Program-made: the position numbers and the translations under genes | From: Stentor roeselii | Taxonomy: Eukaryota; Ciliophora; Heterotrichea; Heterotrichida; Stentoridae | Assembly (NCBI GenBank): GCA_006503475.1 | Contig: RSEH01000097.1 | Location: 1-64,000 of the forward strand | Reading direction: 5' to 3' | DNA: 64,000 nt | Shown: positions 38,367 to 48,038 of the stretch, in pieces | Layout: every line of letters begins with the position of its first letter | How positions within the stretch are numbered: the stretch's first letter is position 1 | Notes under the pieces: model-generated | What the model was told of the DNA's origin: nothing | Databases searched by the model: none | The model's input: only the letters and a program-made list of their open reading frames with translations

Positions 38367-38774
38367 CTAACTTTGGTTAATGAAACTCATGCTTGGCACG
38401 TTCCAAGTTTGAGGAGTTGTTATAAGAGGCAGGTCAACAGCTTCAGAGCTCGTCTCGAAGTATTCAGCAGATGACTCAGAAGAGTTTTTAAGCAAGTCAG
38501 TGAGTTTAGGCCATGTTGTTTCTTGTCTTCCCCTGTGAGTCTTTTTATGAACTGATAGCTGACTAGCATGTTTAAAAAACATCAGACAGACGACACATTG
38601 ATAAGGTTTCTCACCAGTGTGAATGAACTGATGTTCTTTTAGACAATGTTTCGATGAGAATTTTTTATTACAGATCACGCAAGCGAACCTCTTGTCATTA
38701 GGACTTGATGAAGGCTCTGCAAGGAAAGTGGCGGGGAAGGACTGGGCTTGGGCTGGAGTCTCAGAGGTTTTCAT
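38367..38774 (-). CDS. Small two-finger C2H2 zinc finger protein
   Basis: 135 residues with two classical C2H2 fingers: FACVICNKKFSSKHCLKEHQ then FIH, the linker TGEKPYQC, and CVVCLMFFKHASQLSVHKKT then H. The TGEKP linker is canonical for DNA-binding arrays. The C-terminal 50 residues are acidic/Ser-rich without a motif. Likely a sequence-specific DNA- or RNA-binding regulator. It is divergent from the unknown gene at 39425. Confidence 0.85.
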   Translation of the reverse strand: MKTSETPAQAQSFPATFLAEPSSSPNDKRFACVICNKKFSSKHCLKEHQFIHTGEKPYQCVVCLMFFKHASQLSVHKKTHRGRQETTWPKLTDLLKNSSESSAEYFETSSEAVDLPLITTPQTWNVPSMSFINQS

Positions 38775-39424
38775 ATTTATATTCCTTGAACTGAATGGTA
38801 TATATTAATTCAGAAAAGACTTAGTAAATTTTCAAGAAAGTCAAAATTTCTTAGGTGAAAGTCTCGGAGTTTGGAATTTTTAAAGGTTTGGATCAAGATT
38901 GTTATCTGCTTTGGGATTATTGAAGTTTTATGTTGAAAATGATTTTTTTTAGGGTATTTGGACTTTGGAAGTTCTGGGGTTTTTGGTAAAATTTAACTTT
39001 GGATTCACATAATTGAAATGGTGAGGTTTGGCTGGTATTTCTAAGGTTATTATAAAAATTAGATGAATTTACTATTTTAATATATAATATTTGATGGAAA
39101 GCATGGTTTTAATGAAAATGGGATTTTATCTTTGATTAAGAATCACTTTCAATCTTATTCCTTGCATTAAAACCTTGTTCTTCAATAATAAAACGATTAG
39201 GAAGTCACTCCTTATGTAAAACAATAGCTTTTTAATTATTTCTCATGATCCAGGAGAGTAGATTAATACAATCTCTTCACCCAAACCCAAAAATAATCTC
39301 AACCCAAATAAAATCCTCCATTTTCTGCCAGGCCCAACAACAACTCACTTCCAAAACCACCAAAAAGCCCAAATCATTTAAATCTACAGGTTTATATAAT
39401 TCATAATTTTCAAATCCTTTAAAA
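38775..39424. other. 650-bp divergent intergenic region
   Basis: AT-rich spacer between the start codons of the zinc finger gene and the gene at 39425. No coding frame or repeat is supported. It presumably holds both promoters. Confidence 0.6.
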
Positions 39425-40636
39425 ATGTCTGAATTCTCTTATTCATCCCGATCCAAATCCAGTCTTCAAGGCGGCCGAACTCCTTTAAAAGTGATTCAAC
39501 CTCCTTCAAGTTTTATCGAAAGAGTGAACAAAGTAACCCAAACATAGATCTTCGAAAACACAAAAAAACCCTACGAAAAACCCATCGAAAGTGAAAGATT
39601 TCAAAGTCCTTACATCGCAAGTCGAAGCGAAAAGTACTCCGTAACTCTAAACAACTACCAGCTTAAGTCAAAGCGAAAAAGACATTCAAAGTCAAAGCTC
39701 CGACTTGACTTAGCAACTCTTCATCTTTCAAACATATTCAAACAAAAAACCCGTCAAATTTTCCAGGAAATGAAAATAAAGCCGACTTCAAATAACTCGA
39801 CTTTCTTGAAAAGTAAGTCTCAAGATTCAGACCTTAAGTCGATGCTTGAAGAAACCTTTCGAAAGTTTATTCCGCAGACTGTTCAGCCGTCGATTTTAAC
39901 GAAATGTGAAAAATGTGGACATGTTGGTTTGAATTTTTATTCAAGTTCTACAAAAGAACAACTTTCGCCGAGGTTTTTGGAGAAAGTTAAACAACTTTTG
40001 CCATCTTCGAATATTAAAAAGTCTTTAAGTGAAGTTTCTACTCTTCCTATGAGTGACTTTTATCCGAATACTTTTAGTATTTCACCTTTTCAGGATGTTT
40101 CGAGGGATTCTTTTAGTAATTTTAGTCCTGAGTTTAGTGGAGGGACTAAGGTTCAGATTCCTAGACTGAATTTCAATAGAATGGCTCCGAAGGCAAGGTA
40201 TTCGGAAGAGGTGCTTAAGGGTTCTCCTGTACAGGTTAATACTGATAATCTTGCTGAAGGAATCAAGAAGCTAGCTCAAATTTTCAAAACTCGAATAAAT
40301 CGCGGCTTTGACATGATTTTCTTAGCAAGAGCAAGACTTCCAGACCAAAGCCTAACCTTCGAATTCACGCTGGAAGAGAGCAAAATCAGCAACGACCCTG
40401 AAACCCTAACAGGAACATTCGGAGACCATCAAAAACTATTAGAAATCAGTGAAATCAAGAAGAAAAAGGAAGAAAGTCTCAGTTTTGAGTACCCAGAACA
40501 ATGGAATCAGACTCGCAACATTCAAAATACGAATCAATTGAAGACAGCCTGCAAGATTCTATACACCCGTCTTGACAAGTTGTTTTACAGAAGAAAAGTT
40601 AGAGGATTTTACAGTCTGGTAGACATTTTATACTAA
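39425..40636 (+). CDS. Unknown Ser/Lys-rich protein, two exons
   Basis: 398 residues from ATG 39425 after removing a 15-nt intron at 39533-39547 (gtaacccaaacatag). The spliced N-terminus reads MSEFSYSSRSKSSLQGGRTP ... SSFIERVNK-IFENTKKPYEK. One Cys-x2-Cys pair (TKCEKCGHVGLNF) lies near residue 155. The C-terminal about 130 residues look folded (LAEGIKKLAQIFKTRINRGF, DKLFYRRKVRGFYSLVDILY). That helical C-terminus pattern occurs in ciliate-specific proteins but I cannot name a family. It ends 13 bp from the convergent channel gene. Confidence 0.75.
39533..39547 (+). other. 15-nt intron in gene at 39425
   Basis: gtaacccaaacatag, phase 0, with the acceptor TAG as the unspliced stop. Removal extends the gene 115 codons upstream of the first ATG of the longer frame. 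Confidence 0.88.
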
Positions 40637-40649
40637 TTTAATGAACTAA

Positions 40650-43600
40650 TTACGAAGGAAGTCTGGTTAAAATGGTTTCCAGCTTCTGTGAAAGTTCTTT
40701 CATTGTAGATTCAAGAGAACTTACTTTCTCCGTCAGTCCTTGAGTCATCTGATTCATATTTTCCTCGATTTTCCCGACTTTTTCCTGTATTTTTTCAAAT
40801 CCGTTATTAGAAACTGAAACTTTTCCTCCAATTTCTTGAATTTTTTCAGTGATTTTCAGCAGGTTCTCAGAGTTTTGACTAAAAAGTGAATCAAATCTTC
40901 TATCAATCAAATTCCTGACTTCCAACACCTTTCCCTGCCATTCAGAAGTTTCAGTTTGATAAGCATTGACACAAACATGAAGATACTTCCCCACGTCAAC
41001 CCTTCCAGAAATAGAGAAAATTTCTTCAATCTCCAAAATGGCCTGAGTCATTTCCCGACTATCAAAATAAACAGAAAACAACTGAAATTCATCAAAAGAG
41101 TCTCCAAGAATAGAAATGATCATGTTTAACATCAGAATCACATTCAAGAAAATCGCAATCATATAAGTAAAGTAAATCAAGTCAAAATTATCATTTTTCA
41201 TCGATGCGAAGTCTCCCATGCCCACTGAAAACGAAATTCCCCAGAGTATCTCAAAGTTAACTTCAGCCTCTTTTGAAGCGATATCAAGCAATCCAAATGA
41301 AAGGACAGTATAAACAAAAATCAGTAAAAAACTCTTAATATTCATAATTGAAGCGATAATTAAACCGACATAGTACCTGGTTGTATCAAAAGCGCGAAAA
41401 CCTGTGACTCCTCTGACAAGATTAAGCAAAACAACAAACCACTTAACATTCCTCAGAACCTTTCCTTCACTCATCACATTTTGCAGAACTAGCCATAAAG
41501 CAGTAAGAAAAACTCGAAGTAAATCAATGATATTCCAAGAATCTCTCAAATATCCCCACCCCGAGTTAATCAACTGCATAATTTCCCAAACAAACAACAG
41601 CGAGTTAACAACAATAAAAGCAATAAGAACCATTAAATAACTTCCCGTTATTTCTAAATTTTCTGATTTTTCTGAACTTTTTGCGTTGTGGTCGACAAGA
41701 ACTGTAAGAATAACAAGATTAATCCAAAGAAGTGCAGTGTATGAATAAGTCCAGACCCGTATCGACTCCCATCGATTTCTGATGAAATTTTTAACAATCG
41801 GCATTTTGTACAAGTCTCGATTCGTGCATCTCAAAAAAGACGAGAGCAGTTCTTTGCTTGTCTCTGAGCCAATCGTTGAAGGCATCTCGAATAAAGACGA
41901 CTGAAACAACAGAGGCTCTTGGTCTGTCTGTTGTTCAGAGACGAAGTCCACTGGGCAAGGGTTGATGGAAGAAATGAACTGAACGGCAGTGAAAGGGACT
42001 CCAAAATAAGGAGGTTCTTGTTTGGTGTACAGACATTTTGATAGAAAGTTGCAGATACTGGGGGAAGAGTTCAGGATAATCACTGACAAATCGTTTCGAA
42101 CTGAGTAAAAAAGAGGACTGTAGACTTCTAGTTGACTGTCCTCTGCCTTGGCTATCAGAAAATCGAGAAGCAAGTCAGTGATTGTCTGGAATTTCGCATT
42201 TATTGAGTAAAAAATCGCTGACCTGCCTAAACCATCAGCTCGAAAATAAACGGCTTCGGATTGGAGAAGGTCAGTGATTATTTGAGTCTTTCCTTTAAAA
42301 GCTGCGAGGTGAAGAGGGGTGAACTTCAAGTTGCTGATAAGTACTTTCCATGATTCAGGCTCTATTAGAGAGAAATCATCGTAAACTATTGAATTCAACG
42401 CGTTGTGAAAAATAGAGAAACTTGAAAGTCCTTCATCGAAAATACTTAAAGGGTCGAATTTTCCATTTGGAAGAAATACTTTTATATCAGGTCTTCCTTC
42501 AACAGGCACAGCAGGTTTTACATCTTCTGGGTTTTCGTTGTTTACTGTGAAAGTTTCATAATTTTCAGAAAATCTGATCGACCGGTTTTCAATTGAATTT
42601 CCGAAAAGACTTGTTAAGGGATCTTGCTTGACTAGTTCCCAAACAGCTATTTTATTATCATCGCTTCCAGTGAAAAACTTTTTACTTGATGAATCGAATT
42701 CAACGGAAAAAACTCCTTTTTCATGCACTTCGAACTTTGATTCTAGTATTTTTTCTTGGAAGTTCCATAAACAGAAACTGCCGTCAAATGAAGATGAGAT
42801 TAGATATTGTGAATCTGGACTGAACTTCAAGCAACTCACTGCGTATTTTGAGTTTTTGTAGCTTAGGTCAAGGCGAGCGTGCTTGAAACTCCAGAATTTC
42901 ACGAATTGGTCCCTGTCGCCTGTTACGATTGTCTGGCCATCTGGACTGACCGCCAATGAATGAATAATAACCCGTGCGTTATCAAGAGTCAATGCCAGTT
43001 CTTTACTCGGTACTCTCCAGACAGAAATATTCGAATAAGCCGCTGCTGCCAAATGAATAGAATCTGGGAAGAACTGGGCACAGCAGACATGGCCTGAATG
43101 TCCCGATTCTGGTTTCCAGAACATCTCAAAATTCGAACAAGTCCAAATGAGAAGCTCTCCTTTGCGGTGATAATTGATATACCCAGAAGCCCCTGCCAGG
43201 TACTGCCCATCAGGACTAAAAGACACGGAATTCACTTCAGCAGAAAAACCTTCTAATTTCAATTTTGTCTCTTTTAATGAAATATCGAAGATCTGAAGGG
43301 ACCTGTCACCTCCTCCTAATGCCAAAGAAAGACCGTCAGGGGAGAGATCCATGCAAAGAACTCCATCATTTGAGTGAGTCAAGCGAAATGACTCACTCCA
43401 TCCTTCAGTTTCCCAAAAAATCAACTCTCCTGAATGAGCCATGTAGATACTTCCTGAGTTACTCATCAGAAACTTCTTGTCTTTCGAGAGAAAAATTGAA
43501 GATATCGAGTTTTTGTGACCTTCTAAGAACTTTGGACTTATTTTTGATGATAATGACCAGAAAGCGATTTTAGAGTCTGCGGAACAGGAGATGAAATTTT

Positions 43601-44612
43601 GGTTATCTTTGAAAAATTGCACTCCTAAGACAGAATCACTGTGAAAATCAAGACGATGGACTTGTTTGCGACTTTTTATATTCCAGATCCTCACTGTTTT
43701 ATCTAATGACCCTGAAATCAAGAAATTTCCATCTTTTGAGTAAGCGACTGAAAGAACATCGTTTAAGTGACCTGATAATACAAATTCCTGTGATCGGCTT
43801 GAAATGTTCCAAATTATTATCAGATGGTCTTCTGAAGCTGATGCGATAAATGATGAATCCGGTGAATACGCTAAGCCTTTAACAGCTTTTTTATGTCCTT
43901 TTAGTTCAAGTTCCCATCTTTTCGCAAAAACATTATGAAGTTTAAGTCCACCATCATCTCCAGCAGAGAAGAAATATCTTGAGTCTCTACTAAAAACAAT
44001 GCAAAAAGTAATCCCAGAGTACATAAACTTATGTTCTATAGCTTTTTTCTGAATATTAAACATAACGATGTCTTTTTCCATAGAGCCACTCACATAATAC
44101 TTCCCATCAGGACTAAGAGCGACAGCCATGACTTGCCATTTATGAACATTTGCATTATTTAAAGGTTCTTCTTTTCTCATTCTCATGTTCCAGACCTTGA
44201 CAGTCCTGTCATCAGAGGCGCTAGCGACAAGACTTGCGTTATCACAGATGGAGACAGAATTGACTTTTCCTCGATGACCACTGAATTTCGCCATCAGGCT
44301 CTTCGACTGGACCATCCAGACACAGACAGAGAAATCAGAAGACCCGCTTACGGCGTACTGCTCGTCTGTGGTCATCGACATCGAGTTTATTGAAGCGTTG
44401 TGGGGCTGAATCACTGACACTCGGCTGAACTGCTCGTCAAATGATGAGTTTTTCTGTGATTCGATGAAAGAAACTGCTTTTTTTATTTCTTGGATGTCGG
44501 CAGGGTCGATTATTTTTAAGTCTTTTTTTGAATCTAAGGGCTTTGGAAGATCTAATTGTTGAGTTATTAGAGGCTCGGTCATTTGAGGGTCCATTTTTAT
44601 AACAGAAATCAA
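40650..44612 (-). CDS. WD40 x 14 + ankyrin + TRP/polycystin-type channel, giant
   Basis: 1320 residues, paralog of the 1568-residue channel. Residues about 70-665 contain 14 WD40 units by my count (two seven-bladed propellers; for example SGHLNDVLSVAYSKDGNFLI). Ankyrin-like repeats follow at about 760-840 (FTPLHLAAFKGKTQIITDLL, LGRSAIFYSINAKFQTITDL). Hydrophobic segments from about 960 to 1180 include an S6 with LNVILMLNMIISILGDSFDE. A coiled coil (about 1235-1320) ends the protein. This copy has a more canonical ankyrin region but one propeller fewer. Probably a cation channel whose propellers bind cytoplasmic partners. Confidence 0.9.
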   Translation of the reverse strand: MISVIKMDPQMTEPLITQQLDLPKPLDSKKDLKIIDPADIQEIKKAVSFIESQKNSSFDEQFSRVSVIQPHNASINSMSMTTDEQYAVSGSSDFSVCVWMVQSKSLMAKFSGHRGKVNSVSICDNASLVASASDDRTVKVWNMRMRKEEPLNNANVHKWQVMAVALSPDGKYYVSGSMEKDIVMFNIQKKAIEHKFMYSGITFCIVFSRDSRYFFSAGDDGGLKLHNVFAKRWELELKGHKKAVKGLAYSPDSSFIASASEDHLIIIWNISSRSQEFVLSGHLNDVLSVAYSKDGNFLISGSLDKTVRIWNIKSRKQVHRLDFHSDSVLGVQFFKDNQNFISCSADSKIAFWSLSSKISPKFLEGHKNSISSIFLSKDKKFLMSNSGSIYMAHSGELIFWETEGWSESFRLTHSNDGVLCMDLSPDGLSLALGGGDRSLQIFDISLKETKLKLEGFSAEVNSVSFSPDGQYLAGASGYINYHRKGELLIWTCSNFEMFWKPESGHSGHVCCAQFFPDSIHLAAAAYSNISVWRVPSKELALTLDNARVIIHSLAVSPDGQTIVTGDRDQFVKFWSFKHARLDLSYKNSKYAVSCLKFSPDSQYLISSSFDGSFCLWNFQEKILESKFEVHEKGVFSVEFDSSSKKFFTGSDDNKIAVWELVKQDPLTSLFGNSIENRSIRFSENYETFTVNNENPEDVKPAVPVEGRPDIKVFLPNGKFDPLSIFDEGLSSFSIFHNALNSIVYDDFSLIEPESWKVLISNLKFTPLHLAAFKGKTQIITDLLQSEAVYFRADGLGRSAIFYSINAKFQTITDLLLDFLIAKAEDSQLEVYSPLFYSVRNDLSVIILNSSPSICNFLSKCLYTKQEPPYFGVPFTAVQFISSINPCPVDFVSEQQTDQEPLLFQSSLFEMPSTIGSETSKELLSSFLRCTNRDLYKMPIVKNFIRNRWESIRVWTYSYTALLWINLVILTVLVDHNAKSSEKSENLEITGSYLMVLIAFIVVNSLLFVWEIMQLINSGWGYLRDSWNIIDLLRVFLTALWLVLQNVMSEGKVLRNVKWFVVLLNLVRGVTGFRAFDTTRYYVGLIIASIMNIKSFLLIFVYTVLSFGLLDIASKEAEVNFEILWGISFSVGMGDFASMKNDNFDLIYFTYMIAIFLNVILMLNMIISILGDSFDEFQLFSVYFDSREMTQAILEIEEIFSISGRVDVGKYLHVCVNAYQTETSEWQGKVLEVRNLIDRRFDSLFSQNSENLLKITEKIQEIGGKVSVSNNGFEKIQEKVGKIEENMNQMTQGLTEKVSSLESTMKELSQKLETILTRLPS

Positions 44613-45054
44613 TGGACTTGGTGAAAATCGCTGGAGTTGACGGGTTGGATTTGTGCATGAAGGAGAATTGGATGATTTGTTTAGATTTTATTTGGATTTT
44701 ACTTTTTTTGGATTTAGAATTTTCGAATTGAGGTCAGAGGCGAATTTATTAAATGTTTATTGTTTTAGTATGACTAATTGACCTGGAATTTAGAATAAAA
44801 GAAATAGTTGATTATTGCTCTAACTTGATTTAGATTGTTGAACTTACTTTATTAGATAAATTCCAAAATCTAATGAACTTAAAATAGTCTTGTGAATTAC
44901 TCCATCCACATTCAATCACCCCAAACCAAACTACTTCACTCTCAATCCCCAACATCTAAACTCCTAAAAACTTAAACTCTCAAACCAGCAAAAATAATTC
45001 AACAATCTACCACATCCAAGTCATCATCCAAGCAGTCCACACACTTCAATAATA
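44613..45054. other. 442-bp divergent intergenic region
   Basis: Spacer between the channel start and the CBM20 gene start. The right half is C/A-rich on the plus strand just before the ATG at 45055. No gene is seen. Confidence 0.6.
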
Positions 45055-46665
45055 ATGGCCCACTTATCAGTAGTAGAAACCTTGTTCACCAAGCGAAGAT
45101 CACGTAATCTGAGTGTTTACAGCACAGCGAAAGATTCAGAAGACTTGTCCTTTATTGAAGAGCATCGGGTGAAGCTAAAGTTTTCAGTCTCAGCGATTAC
45201 GCCTTTCGGATGCGAGATGAAAGTAGTAGGAAATTTAAAAGAACTGGGAAGTTGGAACCTCTCAGACGCTCCTTCACTTCTGACGTCGAAAGAAAAGTAC
45301 CCGATTTGGACTTCTGCTAATATTTCTTTGACTACTCCTTCCTTTCCTTTCAGCTTTGAATACAAATATGTCATTTTAGGACCATTGAGTCATCAAGTAA
45401 AATGGGAAGAATTCGCTTTGAATAGAACTGCTTGTTGTATTGACAAGTGTTCGAAGAATTATATTTATGAGATTCAAGATGTTTGGGGAGGTGTTAGCAA
45501 TGTTGAGTTACGAATACTGAATAAAACGGATTTCGCTGATGCATTGAGTCGGTTGGTAACTCTAAAAACTCTAGAAGAACAGCTACTTTCCCTATCAGAT
45601 CTTCTATCAAAGTCAGTAATCTCCTACAACAACCTTGCCCTATCAAGTATCGTAATAAGAAACTTAAAAAACCCAATAGGAAACGATTACACATCTTACA
45701 TTCAATTCATAGACTGGTGTTCACAGAACTTATCAGTCCAACAAACGAAAATCCTTTTAAGTGCGACATCTCCGACATACATCTGGATGGCAGCTCCAGC
45801 CGCCGACTTATCCGACTTATCCTCAAAGATATCAGCATACCAAGAAGCCTACCACGACCAACACGACGACACTCAACATCTCCTGACACTTGCTGACCTG
45901 CGAATGGCTCTTCTCGGCGAGTACAACAGTTCAGAAGACATCGCAGGACTACTAATCACTGACATTTACCTTGAAAAAAGTGAGTTTCCTTTACTCGAAC
46001 GTTTCGTCGAAGGCATCGACGAAGGGGAGACATTTAAAATAGTAAAGTCCGCAATGTGGATCACACAGTTACTTTACTTGCAGTGCATCAAACCGAAACA
46101 GACCTCGATTCTTATGAGTCAATTCAAAAAACTTGAAAAAACTATGAATTTAGAAGTTTTGAGAGATCTTTTATCTGAACTTTTCACGCTTGTCATGGAT
46201 GTTTATTCTGAACTTTTCTTTAAAGTCAATCATCAAGAATGTGAAGCTCTTGCTGCGGTCTTGATGAGCGAATATAAAATTTTGTATCATGGAATTTTTC
46301 AAGTCGCTTCTAATTTTTTTCTTAAATGTTTGCCGGCTTTGAATCATTTAATTGTGCAACAGGACTTTTTAGCTTTTCATCCTGGAAGTTGCACTGCGAA
46401 AGTAGTGGTTTGGAAGGAAGGGGTTAAAGTACCTTCTGAGGATTGTATTTTGATTTGTGGGTATTTTGGAGAGGATTTGGAAATTCCTGCTAATGTTAAG
46501 GGTGTTGTTGTTGGGTTTGTTGAAAATCTGTATGTTCATTCACTTGTTGATGCGAAAAGAAGGGGAGTCCCTGTTGTTTTCGGGAGCTTAGGACAGGTGG
46601 TGAGTGAAGATGTTCATACTTTAGTGGTTTGTGAAGACTGTTTTTCCTTAAAGAAAGTTATTTAA
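45055..46665 (+). CDS. CBM20 + phosphoglucan-water-dikinase-like protein without ATP-binding domain
   Basis: 536 residues. Residues about 35-130 are a CBM20 starch/glycogen-binding domain (VKLKFSVSAITPFGCEMKVV, GNLKELGSWNLSDAPSL, EYKYVILG). The middle about 180-440 is helical and resembles the central region of PWD/GWD enzymes. The C-terminus LEIPANVKGVVVGFVENLYV followed by HSLVDAKRRGVPVVFG aligns with the phosphohistidine domain (LSHVSVRAR region), with His495 at the catalytic His position. The protein then ends; the ATP-grasp (PPDK N-type) domain of true dikinases is missing. It may be a glucan-bound regulator or rely on a separate ATP-binding subunit. CBM20 is clear, the dikinase link moderate. 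Confidence 0.72.
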   Translation: MAHLSVVETLFTKRRSRNLSVYSTAKDSEDLSFIEEHRVKLKFSVSAITPFGCEMKVVGNLKELGSWNLSDAPSLLTSKEKYPIWTSANISLTTPSFPFSFEYKYVILGPLSHQVKWEEFALNRTACCIDKCSKNYIYEIQDVWGGVSNVELRILNKTDFADALSRLVTLKTLEEQLLSLSDLLSKSVISYNNLALSSIVIRNLKNPIGNDYTSYIQFIDWCSQNLSVQQTKILLSATSPTYIWMAAPAADLSDLSSKISAYQEAYHDQHDDTQHLLTLADLRMALLGEYNSSEDIAGLLITDIYLEKSEFPLLERFVEGIDEGETFKIVKSAMWITQLLYLQCIKPKQTSILMSQFKKLEKTMNLEVLRDLLSELFTLVMDVYSELFFKVNHQECEALAAVLMSEYKILYHGIFQVASNFFLKCLPALNHLIVQQDFLAFHPGSCTAKVVVWKEGVKVPSEDCILICGYFGEDLEIPANVKGVVVGFVENLYVHSLVDAKRRGVPVVFGSLGQVVSEDVHTLVVCEDCFSLKKVI

Positions 46666-46681
46666 AGTTATTAGTTAGTTA

Positions 46682-47974
46682 TCAATTAATTATTCCGTTT
46701 AACTTGTAAATTATGTGCATTATGCTGCTTTCTCCGAAGTTGTCGATTATTATTATAGTTCCTTTGTAATTAACATTTTGTTTTGGGTTATTGATAGATA
46801 CTTCTGGATTTACCTGGACTTCAGTTTTGATTACGATTTGACCAGGACTGACTTCAGGAAATTTTTCTTCTGCTTGGATCTTATCAATGTGCACCTCTTC
46901 TGCCTTGGTCTCAATTTTCTCCTCTTCTGCTTTGATCTCTTCATCTTGATCCTCTTCATTTTTATCCTCTTCATTTTTATCCTCATCATCAGCTTCTGAA
47001 GAAGGTTCACTATCATTGAAATTCTCAACTTTTTCTAATTCAAGAATTTCAGCATCAACTTTCTCTTCCTCAATAATTTCTTCAGTCTTTATCTCTTCAA
47101 GATTTTCCTCTTCTTTATCCTCCTCCTGGCTTTTTTTACCTTTTTCAGTTTTCTTCGCTTTTTGTTTGAGAAAAATCTTGGAAAAACTTTTAAGTTGTTC
47201 TAAATTCACATCTTTTGCTAATTTCAGCAAGTTTTTATTAAGATCCGAGCCTGCAGGTGTTAAAATCCAAGAAATTTTGAGTAATTTGTCTTTAGGATTA
47301 TCTTTAATTCTATTTTCGTTGTAATCTCGGATATCTTTGATTTTATTTTTATTTGGATAGCTATTCTTAAGTATTTTATCAGGCCAAATGTTGAGTTTTT
47401 TATTAAATCCTTTAGGCATCATGACGATGGCTCTTTTTCCTTGTTTAATGATATCAAATATAGGGAATTTTTTTTCAGGATTTAAAGGACATAAAAAATT
47501 TCCCAAATATTTACAGATAATTTTCTGAAGAGCTTCAAAACATTCTGGAGAATGGTTCCTGAAATGACTGATTTCAAGAATAACGACTTCACATTTATAC
47601 TTCTCTAGAAACTTTAACACATCTGAAAGGACTTCCGAAAGTTTAGGCCCAACATGGCAATGATAAGTATACCACTTATTTTTAAACCATCCTGCCCGAA
47701 TGTCCAGATACCTCGCTCCTTTTTTGAGTTGATGATAAATATCAAGTGTTTGAGTGATTTCAATATTTTTTATCTTGTTTTTGATAAGCCGGTCAGCTAT
47801 ATTGATCCAAAACTGGACAGACTTCTTCTGTGAACCGGGCATGTAATCATCTGAAAACTTATAAGCGGCACTGTCATGAGTTCCAGGAAGGACCAAATCA
47901 AACAAGTTTCTATGTCCAATCAGGTGCAGTGAGTCTCTCATCCAACTAGAAGAATTGATAAACTTATTTTCCAT
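46682..47974 (-). CDS. PI-PLC X-domain protein with acidic insertion
   Basis: 430 residues. Residues about 22-210 form a PLCXD-type catalytic domain: FDLVLPGTHDSAAY (first catalytic His), KKGARYLDIRAGW (metal/substrate acidic residues) and YHCHVGPKLSEVL (second His region), then EVVILEIS. No C2 or Y domain, so this is the short PLCXD class that cleaves phosphoinositides or GPI-like substrates. About residues 285-390 are a Lys/Glu tract with EEDKN repeats inserted before the final strand region (KGTIIIIDNFGESSIM). The stop lies 16 bp from that of the convergent CBM20 gene. Confidence 0.85.
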   Translation of the reverse strand: MENKFINSSSWMRDSLHLIGHRNLFDLVLPGTHDSAAYKFSDDYMPGSQKKSVQFWINIADRLIKNKIKNIEITQTLDIYHQLKKGARYLDIRAGWFKNKWYTYHCHVGPKLSEVLSDVLKFLEKYKCEVVILEISHFRNHSPECFEALQKIICKYLGNFLCPLNPEKKFPIFDIIKQGKRAIVMMPKGFNKKLNIWPDKILKNSYPNKNKIKDIRDYNENRIKDNPKDKLLKISWILTPAGSDLNKNLLKLAKDVNLEQLKSFSKIFLKQKAKKTEKGKKSQEEDKEEENLEEIKTEEIIEEEKVDAEILELEKVENFNDSEPSSEADDEDKNEEDKNEEDQDEEIKAEEEKIETKAEEVHIDKIQAEEKFPEVSPGQIVIKTEVQVNPEVSINNPKQNVNYKGTIIIIDNFGESSIMHIIYKLNGIIN

Positions 47975-48038
47975 TAATAATCTCTACACCTTATTCCAAT
48001 CACCAATTCTCATATCTTAGTCTTTAGCCTCTAACAAA

